From VBDM01 sp964430565 (GTDB taxonomy: Bacteria > Pseudomonadota > Gammaproteobacteria > Burkholderiales > SG8-39): a stretch of 64,000 bases of DNA. Numbering within the stretch: position 1 is the first letter of the stretch; every line of letters begins with the position of its first letter. The translations under genes were made by a program, and so were the position numbers. The stretch lies in assembly GCA_964430565.1 (NCBI GenBank), contig CAYSFD010000010.1:110813-174812 (forward strand), given 5' to 3'. Shown here one piece after another: positions 18,678 through 26,960 of the stretch. The notes below the pieces were generated by a model. It made no database searches. It saw only the letters and a list, made by a program, of their open reading frames with translations, and had not been told where the DNA came from.

Positions 18678-19835
18678 ATGGGCGTTCAAGCATTTTTCGC
18701 CTCCTGCCCGAGGGGTCTGGAAGCGCTTCTCGCCGAGGAGCTCGAGCGGTTCGGCGCGCGCAACACCGAGCGCGTTCCAGGCGGGGTCGCGTTCGAGGGC
18801 GACATGCGCGTCTGCTACCGCGCCAACCTCGAGTCGCGGCTCGCCACCCGCGTGCTCGCGCGGCTTGCCCGCGCGCCTTATCGCAACGAACAGGACGTCT
18901 ACGAAGCGGCGCTCGGGTTGCCCTGGCCGGAATGGTTCAGCGAAAAGCACAGCATTCGCGTCGACGTCAGCGCGATCCGCTCGCCGTTGAAAAGCCTCGA
19001 ATTCGCCACCTTGCGCATCAAGGATGCGGTATGCGACCGGTTTCGCGCCGACCGCGGGTTCCGCCCGGACGTGGACACACGCTCGCCGGGAGTGCGCATT
19101 CAGGGCTTTCTCGACAAGGAAAACGTGACGCTCTATCTCGACACTTCGGGCGAGCCGCTCCACAAGCGCGGCTACCGCAAGGAGGCGGGCGAGGCGCCGC
19201 TCAAGGAAAACCTCGCCGCCGGAATCGTACGCCTTACCGGCTGGGACGGAAGCGAGCCGCTCCTCGATCCCATGTGCGGCAGCGGAACGCTCGCCATCGA
19301 GGCGGCGATGATGGCGCTGGCTATCCCCCCGGGTCACGCGCGCGGGTTCGGCTTCGAGCGTCTGGCGGATTTCGATCAACGGGGCTGGAACGAGGTGCGT
19401 GAGGCGGCGCTTGCCCGGCGCGTGCCACCGCGCGGGCTCCCGATTTTTGCCCGCGATCGCTATGGCGAGGAACTGAAAAAAGCGCGGAGCAACCTTGAAG
19501 CCGCAGGCCTTGCCGATTGCGTCGAGCTCAAGCAGGCCGACATTCTCGACAGCGGCGCACCGGCGGGCACGGGCGTGCTCATCGCCAATCCCCCGTATGG
19601 CGCTCGCATGGGCGAGGAGCGCTCGCTCGCGGAGTTCTACCCGAAGCTCGGCGATACTCTGAAAAAATACTACCCTGGCTGGAGATGCTATCTCTTCTCC
19701 GGGGACGCACAACTTCCCAGGCTGATTCGGCTCTCTGCTTCGAAGCGCACCCCCCTATACAACGGGCCCCTGGAATGCCGCTTGTATGAGTACCGAATCG
19801 TCGCGGGCAGCATGCGAAAGCCGCGCACTGCCTAG
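18678..19835 (+). CDS. rlmL: 23S rRNA (guanine-2445-N2)-methyltransferase RlmL, THUMP type
   Basis: A 385-residue class I methyltransferase. The N-terminal ferredoxin-like and THUMP region (residues 1-~160) is followed by the SAM-binding LLDPMCGSGTLAIEAAMMA and the catalytic ANPPYGARMGEE. It methylates G2445 of 23S rRNA. It lacks the C-terminal RlmK domain of the E. coli fusion, which is normal outside the gammaproteobacteria. It starts 10 nt after the peptidase. Its stop overlaps the convergent DUF2721 gene by four bases. Confidence 0.93.
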   Translation: MGVQAFFASCPRGLEALLAEELERFGARNTERVPGGVAFEGDMRVCYRANLESRLATRVLARLARAPYRNEQDVYEAALGLPWPEWFSEKHSIRVDVSAIRSPLKSLEFATLRIKDAVCDRFRADRGFRPDVDTRSPGVRIQGFLDKENVTLYLDTSGEPLHKRGYRKEAGEAPLKENLAAGIVRLTGWDGSEPLLDPMCGSGTLAIEAAMMALAIPPGHARGFGFERLADFDQRGWNEVREAALARRVPPRGLPIFARDRYGEELKKARSNLEAAGLADCVELKQADILDSGAPAGTGVLIANPPYGARMGEERSLAEFYPKLGDTLKKYYPGWRCYLFSGDAQLPRLIRLSASKRTPLYNGPLECRLYEYRIVAGSMRKPRTA

Positions 19836-20269
19836 CGCATCTGGTTGCGCACGCTTGTCACCGCAAGAAAGATCTCGCGCAAAAACACCATCAAGGCGAG
19901 GATGAAAGCCAGCATCGCGCCGATAAAAAGCAGCCCGATGAACTTCGACAGATCTAGCGTGACAAATGCGTCGACGAAGGCGACGGCGATCAAGAGCCCG
20001 ACAAAGAGCGCGCAGACGACCGCGAGCGTCATCGACGCGTAGACCAGGCGCACGCGCCGGGCGAGGATGTTCAACTCTTCGCGTACCGCCTTCTGGCCCT
20101 CCGGGGCAAGCTGGCGTAACCGCTCCTCGAGCGTGCGGCTGCGGTCCACGGCCCGGCCCAGGCGGATGGAAAGCACCCCGATGATCGTCCCCACTGCAGT
20201 GAGCAGAAACACCGGCGCCACGGCGAGCTGGATGAGCCGCGCGACGTCGATGACGTTGTCCGGGTTCAT
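19832..20269 (-). CDS. DUF2721 family membrane protein
   Basis: A 145-residue membrane protein. It starts MNPDNVIDVARLIQLAVAPVFL and has a GVLSIRLGRAVDRSR loop, a coiled stretch (EERLRQLAPEGQKAVREEL), then two more hydrophobic helices and LREIFLAV near the end. This is the DUF2721 pattern. The function is unknown. The start is the ATG at 20269; a longer frame upstream is low-complexity and unlike any protein. Confidence 0.85.
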   Translation of the reverse strand: MNPDNVIDVARLIQLAVAPVFLLTAVGTIIGVLSIRLGRAVDRSRTLEERLRQLAPEGQKAVREELNILARRVRLVYASMTLAVVCALFVGLLIAVAFVDAFVTLDLSKFIGLLFIGAMLAFILALMVFLREIFLAVTSVRNQMR

Positions 20270-20295
20270 GTCGGGTGCCTTCCCACCGCCGAGCC

Positions 20296-20619
20296 TTATA
20301 CCATCGCCTTGCGCAGCTGGTGCTTGAAATGGTGGATATGGTTGAGCGCGACTTTGAGTTTCTTGCGGTCCTTGGCCGAGAGCGCCTCGTCCCGCTTTTT
20401 CTGCCATTCGTGAATCTTGGTTTTCATCGCGGGCTTGTCGACGCCCTTTACCTCGTGGTGCACATGCATGTCGAGGTTGAGCGCCTTGCACAGCGCCGCG
20501 AGCAGATGGTCCTTGTTGAGCTGCGTGTAGCCCTTGACGGCCTCGTGCTCGATGCCGGCCGCGATCTCGCGCAGCTCTGTGAGGGGTTTTGCCTTAAGCT
20601 CGGGAAACGTATGGGCCAT
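20296..20619 (-). CDS. Rho-termination-factor N-terminal-like domain protein
   Basis: A 107-residue basic, helical protein. Residues ~10-50 (LTELREIAAGIEHEAVKGYT then NKDHLLAALCKAL) resemble the Rho N-terminal/SAP-like helical domain. The rest is rich in K, R and H, including KKLKVALNHIHHFKHQLRK. The GGAGAA just upstream of ATG is a good ribosome site. It lies 26 nt upstream of the DUF2721 gene on the same strand, so they may form an operon. The function is not known; nucleic-acid binding is a guess from charge and domain. Confidence 0.75.
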   Translation of the reverse strand: MAHTFPELKAKPLTELREIAAGIEHEAVKGYTQLNKDHLLAALCKALNLDMHVHHEVKGVDKPAMKTKIHEWQKKRDEALSAKDRKKLKVALNHIHHFKHQLRKAMV

Positions 20620-20659
20620 GTTTTCTCCTTGCGATCATCTTAAACCATTCACGCGGCCG

Positions 20660-23068
20660 ATGGCCAAACACGTGACTTCTTTCGCTTTGCCGCAGCTTTG
20701 CCTTGGCGCAGCGGCCTGCGCCGTCGCGGGCCTGCTGTTCGCATCCTGCTCGACCCTGCGACCCGATGAGCGCATTCGCGCCGACCCGCTCGCCGCGCGC
20801 GTCCACGCCGTACTCGTGCGCCGGGGCCTCGGTCCAGACGCCTTGTCTGTGATCGATAACATCCTGCACCACGAAGCGCAGGCTGCGCCGCTCGGCTCTC
20901 CTCCCCTGGTCCGCGAACTGCTCGCGCGGCCGACAGACGCGGCGGACGCGGCGACACTGTTCTACCGCGCCGTGCCCGGGGCGCTGCGGCGTCTGGTCGA
21001 CGGAGCGTCCCGGGAGCAGCCCACCCGCTCTGACGCGCCGCCGGTCACGATTGGCGAGCTGCTCGACGTTTATCTCGGCGAGCTCGCCGAAGCTCAAGCG
21101 CTGCTGCGATCGACACCGCGCGGCGCGCAGATCGACGCGCAAGCGATCATCCGGGAACTCGGCAGCCAGCTCCCGTCGCGCGGCGCACTCGGCGGCATCG
21201 CCGCGAGCATCGATCAGGCCGTGCTCGACCGCGCGGCGAACTTGTTCCTGAACGCGACCGGGCGCTTCATGCGCGTTTTGCGCACAGCCGCCGGGCATAC
21301 TCAGTTTCCCGATCAGGCCGTGCGTTTCGACTCCGTGGTCGGCGTCGTGTCCATCGGCACGAGCGGCGACGACGTCCACGGGCCCGACGCCGCGGTCATC
21401 GTCGATCCCGGCGGCAACGACGTTTACCAGCGTACGCCCGCGACCGGCGGCGCGATCGCCGTGATTTTCGATCTTGCGGGTGACGACCACTATCGAGGTT
21501 CCGATGTGGCCGTGCACGGACTTTCGGCGATCATCGATTTTTCCGGCAACGACCGCTACGCGATGACGGGTTCGGGATTGGGCGCGGCGATCGCGGGCGT
21601 GGCGATCATCGTCGATTTCGCAGGCGACGATTCCTACGCGGCGGAGCTTTTCGGCGAGGGGGCCGCGGCGTTCGGCATTGGAGCGATCGTCGATCTTCGC
21701 GGCGACGACACTTACGCCTTGCGCGCGGGTGGCCAGGGCCTGGGCCTTGCGGGCGGCGTTGGCCTTCTGTGGGACCGCGGCGGGAACGATACCTATTCGG
21801 CGCGCGGGCTATCCGACATTTTCGATCGCGGCGCAGGCATTAGCGCGGCCCAAGGGGTGGCGCTCGGTTTCCGGACGCTGCTCGGAGGCGGGATCGGCAT
21901 CCTTCGCGACGAATCCGGCGACGACGTCTATCATGCCGAAATGTTCGCCCAAGGCATGGGCTTCTACTACGGCATCGGCCTCTTATGGGACGGCGGAGGC
22001 GATGACCGCTACCGCGCCGTGCGCTACGCTCAAGGGAACGGCGTGCACGAGGCGGTGGGAGTCCTGCGCGATGAATCAGGCAACGACCGCTACGAACTCA
22101 GCGTCGGCGTCGGCCAAGGCATGGGCCTCGATCTCGCCGTGGGCCTGCTTTGGGACGGCGCGGGCGAGGATCGTTACCAGGCGCCGTCTCACGCGCAAGG
22201 AAACGCAACCGCGAACGGGATGGGAATATTGAGCGACGGCGGCGGAGTCGACCAGTGGCACATCGGCGCGGACCCGCGTTCATGGGGCCGGGCCGAGTGG
22301 CTGCGCGGCTTGCCGAGCGTCGGACTGCTTCTCTACGACCCGGCACAAGCGGCATTCGCGCGAGAGGGAAAAGCGATATCGCCCCCACCGCCAAGCGCGC
22401 ATTTCGGCGGCCCTCTCGGCGATTCGCCGATCGCGCACGAGCCGCCGGGCAAGCTCCATTGTGCGTCGGTTGCGCCGACGGCAGAGGACGACGACGCACC
22501 GACGCTTTCGGAGAGTCTGCGCAGCATCGTGCCGGGTTTTGTGGGCGGCTCGGTCGACCCGCGAATCTACGCCGATGTGCAGCATCGACTGACAAAGAAG
22601 CTCCGCGCAAGCATCGCCGTGCTGCCGCCCGATGATTTCAACGTGACCTACTCGCTGAGCGAGGCGCTGCGCTGCGCGCTCGTCGGGGCGTCCGCCGAAA
22701 GCGCCGCCTTAATGTGGACCGATATGGAACACGTCCTCGCCAGGGAGCCGGCCACCTCGTTCGCGGGTGCAATCGCGGGCGCGCTACGCGAGCGTCCGGC
22801 AGGAGCGCCGCAGATGCTGCGGATTCTGCGCGTGCTCGACGCGCACCCGCGCTGCAGCGTTCGCACCGCAGCGCTGTCGCTTCGGTCCGCCCTGAGCGCT
22901 GATGATGAGGCGCGCGCTACGATTGCTCCGCATGCGCAGGCGGCGCTGCGCTCGCCTTGCTGGCGAATGCAGGCCGCGGCGCTCACCGCCCTTGGGCGCA
23001 TCGGCGCCCCGCCGGACGCGGGCGCCGTTCTTGCGTCTTTTCTGCGCCGCCCTTCCATGGCGGATTGA
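20660..23068 (+). CDS. Lipoprotein with tandem D-x-x-G-[DN]-D-x-Y repeats and HEAT-like C-terminus
   Basis: An 802-residue protein that I do not recognise as a named family. Residues 1-30 are a lipoprotein signal: a hydrophobic stretch ending LLFASC, Cys30 being the lipidation site. A helical region follows to ~residue 225. From there to ~540 about twelve repeats occur, each with a short hydrophobic strand, then D-x-x-G-G/D-N/D-D-x-Y (GNDVY, GDDHY, GNDRY, GDDSY, GDDTY, GNDTY, GDDVY, GDDRY and so on), often with a following QGxG. Such a regular pattern suggests a beta-helix or beta-roll, perhaps metal-binding. The C-terminal ~150 residues look like HEAT repeats. The chosen ATG gives an intact lipobox. 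Confidence 0.8.
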   Translation: MAKHVTSFALPQLCLGAAACAVAGLLFASCSTLRPDERIRADPLAARVHAVLVRRGLGPDALSVIDNILHHEAQAAPLGSPPLVRELLARPTDAADAATLFYRAVPGALRRLVDGASREQPTRSDAPPVTIGELLDVYLGELAEAQALLRSTPRGAQIDAQAIIRELGSQLPSRGALGGIAASIDQAVLDRAANLFLNATGRFMRVLRTAAGHTQFPDQAVRFDSVVGVVSIGTSGDDVHGPDAAVIVDPGGNDVYQRTPATGGAIAVIFDLAGDDHYRGSDVAVHGLSAIIDFSGNDRYAMTGSGLGAAIAGVAIIVDFAGDDSYAAELFGEGAAAFGIGAIVDLRGDDTYALRAGGQGLGLAGGVGLLWDRGGNDTYSARGLSDIFDRGAGISAAQGVALGFRTLLGGGIGILRDESGDDVYHAEMFAQGMGFYYGIGLLWDGGGDDRYRAVRYAQGNGVHEAVGVLRDESGNDRYELSVGVGQGMGLDLAVGLLWDGAGEDRYQAPSHAQGNATANGMGILSDGGGVDQWHIGADPRSWGRAEWLRGLPSVGLLLYDPAQAAFAREGKAISPPPPSAHFGGPLGDSPIAHEPPGKLHCASVAPTAEDDDAPTLSESLRSIVPGFVGGSVDPRIYADVQHRLTKKLRASIAVLPPDDFNVTYSLSEALRCALVGASAESAALMWTDMEHVLAREPATSFAGAIAGALRERPAGAPQMLRILRVLDAHPRCSVRTAALSLRSALSADDEARATIAPHAQAALRSPCWRMQAAALTALGRIGAPPDAGAVLASFLRRPSMAD

Positions 23069-23297
23069 CCAGCGCGCATCAGGATCGCGCGTCGGCGCGA
23101 ATCAGAACTCGCGCCCTTATTCCAGTAGACGAACCGGAGAGCAGTCAGGACATGGAAATCTGTAACCCATGTTCCGCGACGTTCTTGTTACCCATGTCCC
23201 CGGCCGCTCAATCGCGCTCAAAGTGCATGGCCGTCGAAATGTGTGACCGGGATCTTCGCTAGCTTGATGTTCTCGAACTCCGAGAAAATAGAGAATG
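23069..23297. other. Non-coding junction beyond the integron, with two near-identical repeats
   Basis: No gene was seen here. The plus strand has TAACCCATGTTCC (23163-23175) and TTACCCATGTCCC (23188-23200), two copies of one motif 25 bases apart, resembling the ends of IS481-type elements, though no transposase is present. The expected attC site of the third cassette should lie here but no paired arms were found. It separates the plus-strand lipoprotein gene from the minus-strand cassettes. Confidence 0.5.
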
Positions 23298-23813
23298 TTA
23301 CGAACCCGTTGTCTTCTGCAGTGGCCCGAAGAACATTTGTCGCACCTTGTCCCCTCCGATCTCGCGAATGACTTCACGCATTGTGCAGTACATCAGAATC
23401 AACACAACCAGAAGGATCTGGATGGCCCAGAAATGTGGCCACACAATCTCCGCGAGCAACTTCTGGTTTCCGGAGAAGAGACCACCGGTCTCTCGCCAGA
23501 AGTCGACAAGATGCTCTAGGTAATGAAGAAGCATGGCTATAAGGACATAGATCGCGGTCTTCCAAGCGACGTTATACACAAGCGGCTTGTCAGGATAGCG
23601 ATTGATGAACGGGAGCAGGTCCGCGATCAACACCGCTTTGCCGAGAATCAGCGCGGCTACTGTTATCGATGCCGACGTGCCGAGCGCGATCCCAGTTCCC
23701 TCCAGCATTAGGACGCGGACGATCGCGACAAGGTGCAGCATGACAAAAAAGAAAATTGTGGGCGGGAGAAGTTCCTCGAACTCTGCTTTGATTTTCGTGG
23801 CTAATTTGTTCAT
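23298..23813 (-). CDS. Integron cassette 3: four-helix membrane protein of unknown function
   Basis: A 171-residue membrane protein. After a short amphipathic N-terminus (MNKLATKIKAEFEELL) come four hydrophobic segments at about residues 17-38, 46-70, 84-102 and 122-146; the last is followed by a charged tail (REVIREIGGDKVRQMFF). It reads from 23813 after a cassette boundary at 23892 and lies in the orientation of the other cassettes. I do not recognise the family. Base composition is noticeably more AT-rich than the chromosomal neighbours, which is common for captured cassettes. Confidence 0.8.
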   Translation of the reverse strand: MNKLATKIKAEFEELLPPTIFFFVMLHLVAIVRVLMLEGTGIALGTSASITVAALILGKAVLIADLLPFINRYPDKPLVYNVAWKTAIYVLIAMLLHYLEHLVDFWRETGGLFSGNQKLLAEIVWPHFWAIQILLVVLILMYCTMREVIREIGGDKVRQMFFGPLQKTTGS

Positions 23814-23885
23814 GGCATCCTGGTGTAGGTGGAGTGGGAAAAGCGCGCGGCGATTCAAACCTACCGCTAACTTCAGCTATGTGAT

Positions 23886-23963
23886 GCGTAACGCCGCGCG
23901 TAAGCTGCCTGCGGGGGCGGGCGAAGCCTGCCGGAGCTGGTCAGCTTGACGCGAAAGTTATGC
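23886..23963 (-). other. attC recombination site of the metallo-beta-lactamase-fold cassette
   Basis: On the plus strand GCGTAAC (23886-23892) and GTTATGC (23957-23963) are the outer R boxes. Inside them CGCGTAAGCTG and CAGCTTGACGCG pair with one extra base, the extrahelical base typical of attC. The R'' box pairs perfectly with the first bases of its own cassette: GTTATGCGGCA here and its complement at 25089-25099, eleven bases. Total length is 78 bases, normal for attC. Confidence 0.88.
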
Positions 23964-24087
23964 GGCAAATGATCGGGTTTGCATCGGACGAGGTTTGTTT
24001 TCGTCGCATGAAACCGTGGACAGACCGCGTTTTTGAACATCGCAGTCTGAAAAAAGTGGCAGCCCTGTCAGTGGCAGAGGGGTGTAT

Positions 24088-25008
24088 CTACTGCACCGGC
24101 GTGCACTGCAAATCCACGCCGACGGTCAGCACTCCCGAGTAGGTCGTCTTCACCTCGGCGACCGCTGCGTCGAGGTCGAAAGTGCCGATGTGGCCGAGAA
24201 TCAACCGCCCGACGCCTGCGCTTTGCGCGATGCGGCCGACCGTCGCGGGCGAGGCGTGGATCGGGTTGGTTGTGCCCGCTGCAATGGCGAGATGCATTAT
24301 CAGCACGTTCGCGCCGCGCGCGAAATCGATGAAGCGCGGGTTGGTACCATTCTGGTCTGAGCTGAACACGACCGTCACGTCGCGCGTTTTCACGCGGTAG
24401 GCGAGTGCCGGGATGTTACCGTGCGGAATGCCGAGCGCCGTCACCGTCAGCCCGTCCTTGTCGTACACCGTCGTCGGCTCCGTTTTCGACACGTCGGCGA
24501 TGCCTGGTTCAAGCCGCACGCCGCCGCCGAGGCCGGGCACTCCCACGCCGGGCGGCGGCGGTCCGCCGAGTGTCGTACCCAGTACCTGAAAGGCGCCGTC
24601 CTTGCCGTCGAATAGCCGGCTCAAGAATAACGGCAGTGCCGGCACAAGGTTGTTTCCGGAAGGGCCGACGATCGGCAGGGGTTCCTTGCGCGTGAACGTG
24701 CTCAGCCACATCAGTGCCGGCAGGTCCGATACGTGGTCGGGATGGAAGTGGCTGAGCGCGATCAGCGACAGATCGGCGAGCTTCGCCTGCGCCTGGCCGT
24801 AGCGCAGGAACGCGCCGCCGCCCATGTCGACCAGCATCTTCGCCTGCGGCCCCACCCAGAGCAGGTAGCTGGTTGAGGCGCGTTCGCGGTTGATCGCCGG
24901 ACCGCCCGAGCCTAGGATCTGCACCGAAACCGGATTTGCAGCACAGGATTGCGCCGTTGCATTCGTAGAGATCAGAACCGCCAGCAGGCACGGCAATGAG
25001 ATTCGCAT
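24088..25008 (-). CDS. Integron cassette 2: exported metallo-beta-lactamase-fold hydrolase
   Basis: A 306-residue MBL-fold enzyme with an N-terminal signal peptide (MRISLPCLLAVLISTNATAQ). The metal motif SHFHPDHVSDL matches H-x-H-x-D-H. Later VVFSSDQNGTNPRFIDFA and LILGHIGTFDL supply the remaining Asp and His ligands of the arylsulfatase/RNase Z branch. GGAG before the ATG is its ribosome site. It sits between two attC sites in the cassette array. It is not close to known class B beta-lactamases by motif; the substrate is unknown. A longer upstream frame is antisense-like and was dropped. Confidence 0.9.
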   Translation of the reverse strand: MRISLPCLLAVLISTNATAQSCAANPVSVQILGSGGPAINRERASTSYLLWVGPQAKMLVDMGGGAFLRYGQAQAKLADLSLIALSHFHPDHVSDLPALMWLSTFTRKEPLPIVGPSGNNLVPALPLFLSRLFDGKDGAFQVLGTTLGGPPPPGVGVPGLGGGVRLEPGIADVSKTEPTTVYDKDGLTVTALGIPHGNIPALAYRVKTRDVTVVFSSDQNGTNPRFIDFARGANVLIMHLAIAAGTTNPIHASPATVGRIAQSAGVGRLILGHIGTFDLDAAVAEVKTTYSGVLTVGVDLQCTPVQ

Positions 25009-25099
25009 CAGGTATTGCTCCTCAGTTTTTCCAGGTAGAGCCCGGGCATTGTAACGGCGCAGGGCTGCCGACGTGTCGATGACGCACATGCCGCATAAC

Positions 25100-25114
25100 G
25101 AGGCTGTGCAAAAA
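25100..25114 (+). repeat. IS1182-family left inverted repeat
   Basis: GAGGCTGTGCAAAAA, the exact inverse complement of 26848-26862. It begins directly after the GCATAAC R box of the split attC site. Confidence 0.9.
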
Positions 25115-25252
25115 CCCGATTTACGATCATCGGTCGGTGCTGGAACGTGATGATGGCGTTCGGGGGGATTGCTGGGGTCTTCATCGGACAAGTTTCAGCG
25201 TTCTTGTCGAAATTCGCAAGCGCTGCGCCGCTTGGGCAAGCCGTATCGCTAT

Positions 25253-26779
25253 CTACTGCGCATAACCGTGATGTGAGAGTTTCTCGATGTTGTGCACCAT
25301 GCAGTAGAGCTTCCACTGCGTGTCGACTTTGCGTTGGCCCCTGAGCGTAAAGCGGTCAAGCCGCTTGTTGTGGCGCAGGTTGCCGAACACCGGTTCCACG
25401 GTGGCGATGCGCCTGCCATAGAGCGCGCGGCCTTGGGCTGAGTCGATGCGCCGCTTCATCACCTGGGTATGGGTGAGTGGCGAGGCGCGGCCCCGATGGA
25501 AGAAGGCCACCTGGCGCACCAGTGTCTTGTGCGGGGTGCGCAAGCATTGGTCTCTGAGCTTGCAGGGCACGCAGTCGCGCTTGGCGCCGGTGAACTTGTG
25601 GTGCGTTCTGCCCCGGGTGGTGCAGTGACTGCCGTTGCTGTAGAGCGACGCTCCTGCCGGGCAGATGCAGGTATTGCTGTTCGTATCGTAGGAGAACTCT
25701 TGCGGGCGAAACTTGCCGCCCCCAGTGATTTTCGGAGCGGGGGCCTTGTCGTACAACGGATCGGGCCCTACTTTGTACTTCCCCTGGTCCTTGAAGCGCT
25801 CATCGCGTGAGCGCATCAGTGCGTCTGCGATCAGGGCTTGAACCCCTTGCTCGCTGAGCGCCTTGAGATTGGCCTCGCTGTGATAGCCCGCGTCCGCCGT
25901 GAACAGCGTCTTGTCGCTGGCAAAGGGCCGCGCCTGCTCGATCATCGGCACGAGCAAGGCTTGCTCGGAGCCCGAGCCGTGTGCCTGGGCGGCGACGATG
26001 ATCTGGTGGGCCGCGTCCACCGTCGCCGCCCCAGTGTAGCCCTGGATCACGCCTTTGCCCGTGGCCATCTTGGCGCTGTCGTTGTCGGTGAGGTTGCTCT
26101 TGCGCTCGGGGCCTTTGCCCGACTGGCGCTTCGCATGGGATTGCAGAAACGCCCGGATCGATCTTGCCTCGGCCTTGAGCTCGCTCACCCGGCCATGCGA
26201 TGAGCGCTCCTTGGCGCTTGGTTCACCCCGGGCGTCTCGCTGGTGGTGCTCCTTCAACATCGACTTCACCCGGCGCTCGATCGAGCGCGCTTGATGCGCG
26301 AGCTGCGCGTGCGTGCCGCTCTTGGCTTTGCTCGCATTGCCCGGCAGCTTCACCCCGTCGATGGCGAACATCTGCCGGCCGATCAACCCCTGACGATCGC
26401 AGATCAGGATCACTTCGGTAAAGATCGCCGTGATCTCTTGGCTCAAACCCCGCACAAACGCCGCAATCGTGGTGTAGGCCGGCTGCGTGTCACCCGAGAT
26501 CGCCATAAAGAGCACGTTCTCCACGCACACGCGCTCGATCGCGCGGCTACTGACCATGCCGCGCGAATAGGCGAGCAGCACAATCTTTAGCATCACCGCC
26601 GGGTCATAGGCCGGGGCCCCGCTCGTATCGTTCCTGAACTTGGCCGCCAGTGCCGACAGGTCAAACTCACTATCGATCAGCGTATGCAGGGCAAACTCGA
26701 ATGTGCCCGGTACCAGTTGCTGCTCCAGCACCACCGGCAGGAACCGCGGGCTCATGTTCACCACTTTGAATCGCGCCAT
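25253..26779 (-). CDS. IS1182-family transposase
   Basis: A 508-residue DDE transposase. The N-terminal part (VPGTFEFALHTLIDSEFDLSA in pieces, then DPAVMLKIVLLAYSRGM) is the DUF772 region of IS1182/IS5-like enzymes. The catalytic acidic residues include AIDGVKLPGN and TADAGYHSE, and a late FGNLRHNKRLDRFTLRG holds the glutamate region (VEPVFGNL). A CxxC-rich segment (CICPAG, CVPCKLRDQC) is typical of the family. Start at 26779, with MARFKVVNMSPRFLPVVL. Confidence 0.95.
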   Translation of the reverse strand: MARFKVVNMSPRFLPVVLEQQLVPGTFEFALHTLIDSEFDLSALAAKFRNDTSGAPAYDPAVMLKIVLLAYSRGMVSSRAIERVCVENVLFMAISGDTQPAYTTIAAFVRGLSQEITAIFTEVILICDRQGLIGRQMFAIDGVKLPGNASKAKSGTHAQLAHQARSIERRVKSMLKEHHQRDARGEPSAKERSSHGRVSELKAEARSIRAFLQSHAKRQSGKGPERKSNLTDNDSAKMATGKGVIQGYTGAATVDAAHQIIVAAQAHGSGSEQALLVPMIEQARPFASDKTLFTADAGYHSEANLKALSEQGVQALIADALMRSRDERFKDQGKYKVGPDPLYDKAPAPKITGGGKFRPQEFSYDTNSNTCICPAGASLYSNGSHCTTRGRTHHKFTGAKRDCVPCKLRDQCLRTPHKTLVRQVAFFHRGRASPLTHTQVMKRRIDSAQGRALYGRRIATVEPVFGNLRHNKRLDRFTLRGQRKVDTQWKLYCMVHNIEKLSHHGYAQ

Positions 26780-26847
26780 CGTTTCACTCCATCTGTGATC
26801 GATGGAGTAACGATTCAGACTCGTGTCTCGTTTACCTCCGCAGGGAC

Positions 26848-26862
26848 TTTTTGCACAGCCTC
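26848..26862 (-). repeat. IS1182-family right inverted repeat
   Basis: Inverse complement of 25100-25114 over 15 bases; the next bases inward differ by two. It is followed by AAC, then the continuation of the attC site. Confidence 0.9.
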
Positions 26863-26960
26863 AACGTTGCGCATCAGGGGCCGAGCGGGCGGGCGAAGCC
26901 CGCTCGCGAAGGTCCCTCTGCATGCGCTTGTTAAGCCCCATACCCTAGGAAAGACCGCTC

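Larger units (their letters stand above)
25100..26862 (-). mobile_element. IS1182-family insertion sequence
   Basis: A 1,763-bp element with one transposase gene on the minus strand. Its ends carry GAGGCTGTGCAAAAA (25100-25114) and the exact inverse (26848-26862), a 15-bp perfect inverted repeat. AAC occurs at 25097-25099 and at 26863-26865, a possible 3-bp target duplication. It is inserted inside the R' end of an attC site, next to the recombination point. The transposase frame is intact, so the copy may be active. Confidence 0.9.
25093..26936 (-). other. attC site of the hydrolase cassette, split by the IS1182-family element
   Basis: The left end GCATAAC (25093-25099) and the rest (26866-26936) rejoin when the IS is removed. 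The right arm, GCATGCGCTTGTTAAGC ending at 26936, pairs with GCATAAC plus GTTGCGCATC; inner CAGGGG and CCCTCTG also pair. The loop contains a perfect 8-bp hairpin, GAGCGGGC (26883-26890) and GCCCGCTC (26898-26905). The R'' box GTTAAGC plus CCCATA (26930-26942) is complementary to the start of its own cassette at 27878-27890 over 13 bases. Reconstructed length about 78 bases. Confidence 0.85.

Noticed and set aside
21330..22270. Possible CRISPR or DNA repeat array
   Set aside because: The periodicity is in the protein (lipoprotein repeats); DNA units vary and lack constant spacers.
23846..23880. CGCTAAC that could be part of another attC
   Set aside because: No partner GTTRRRY arm or inner L boxes at the right distance; the paired site at 23886-23963 is convincing.
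24055..24077. Direct repeat AGTGGCAG twice, 15 bases apart, after the MBL-fold gene
   Set aside because: Too short, with no pairing arms to form attC or a terminator.
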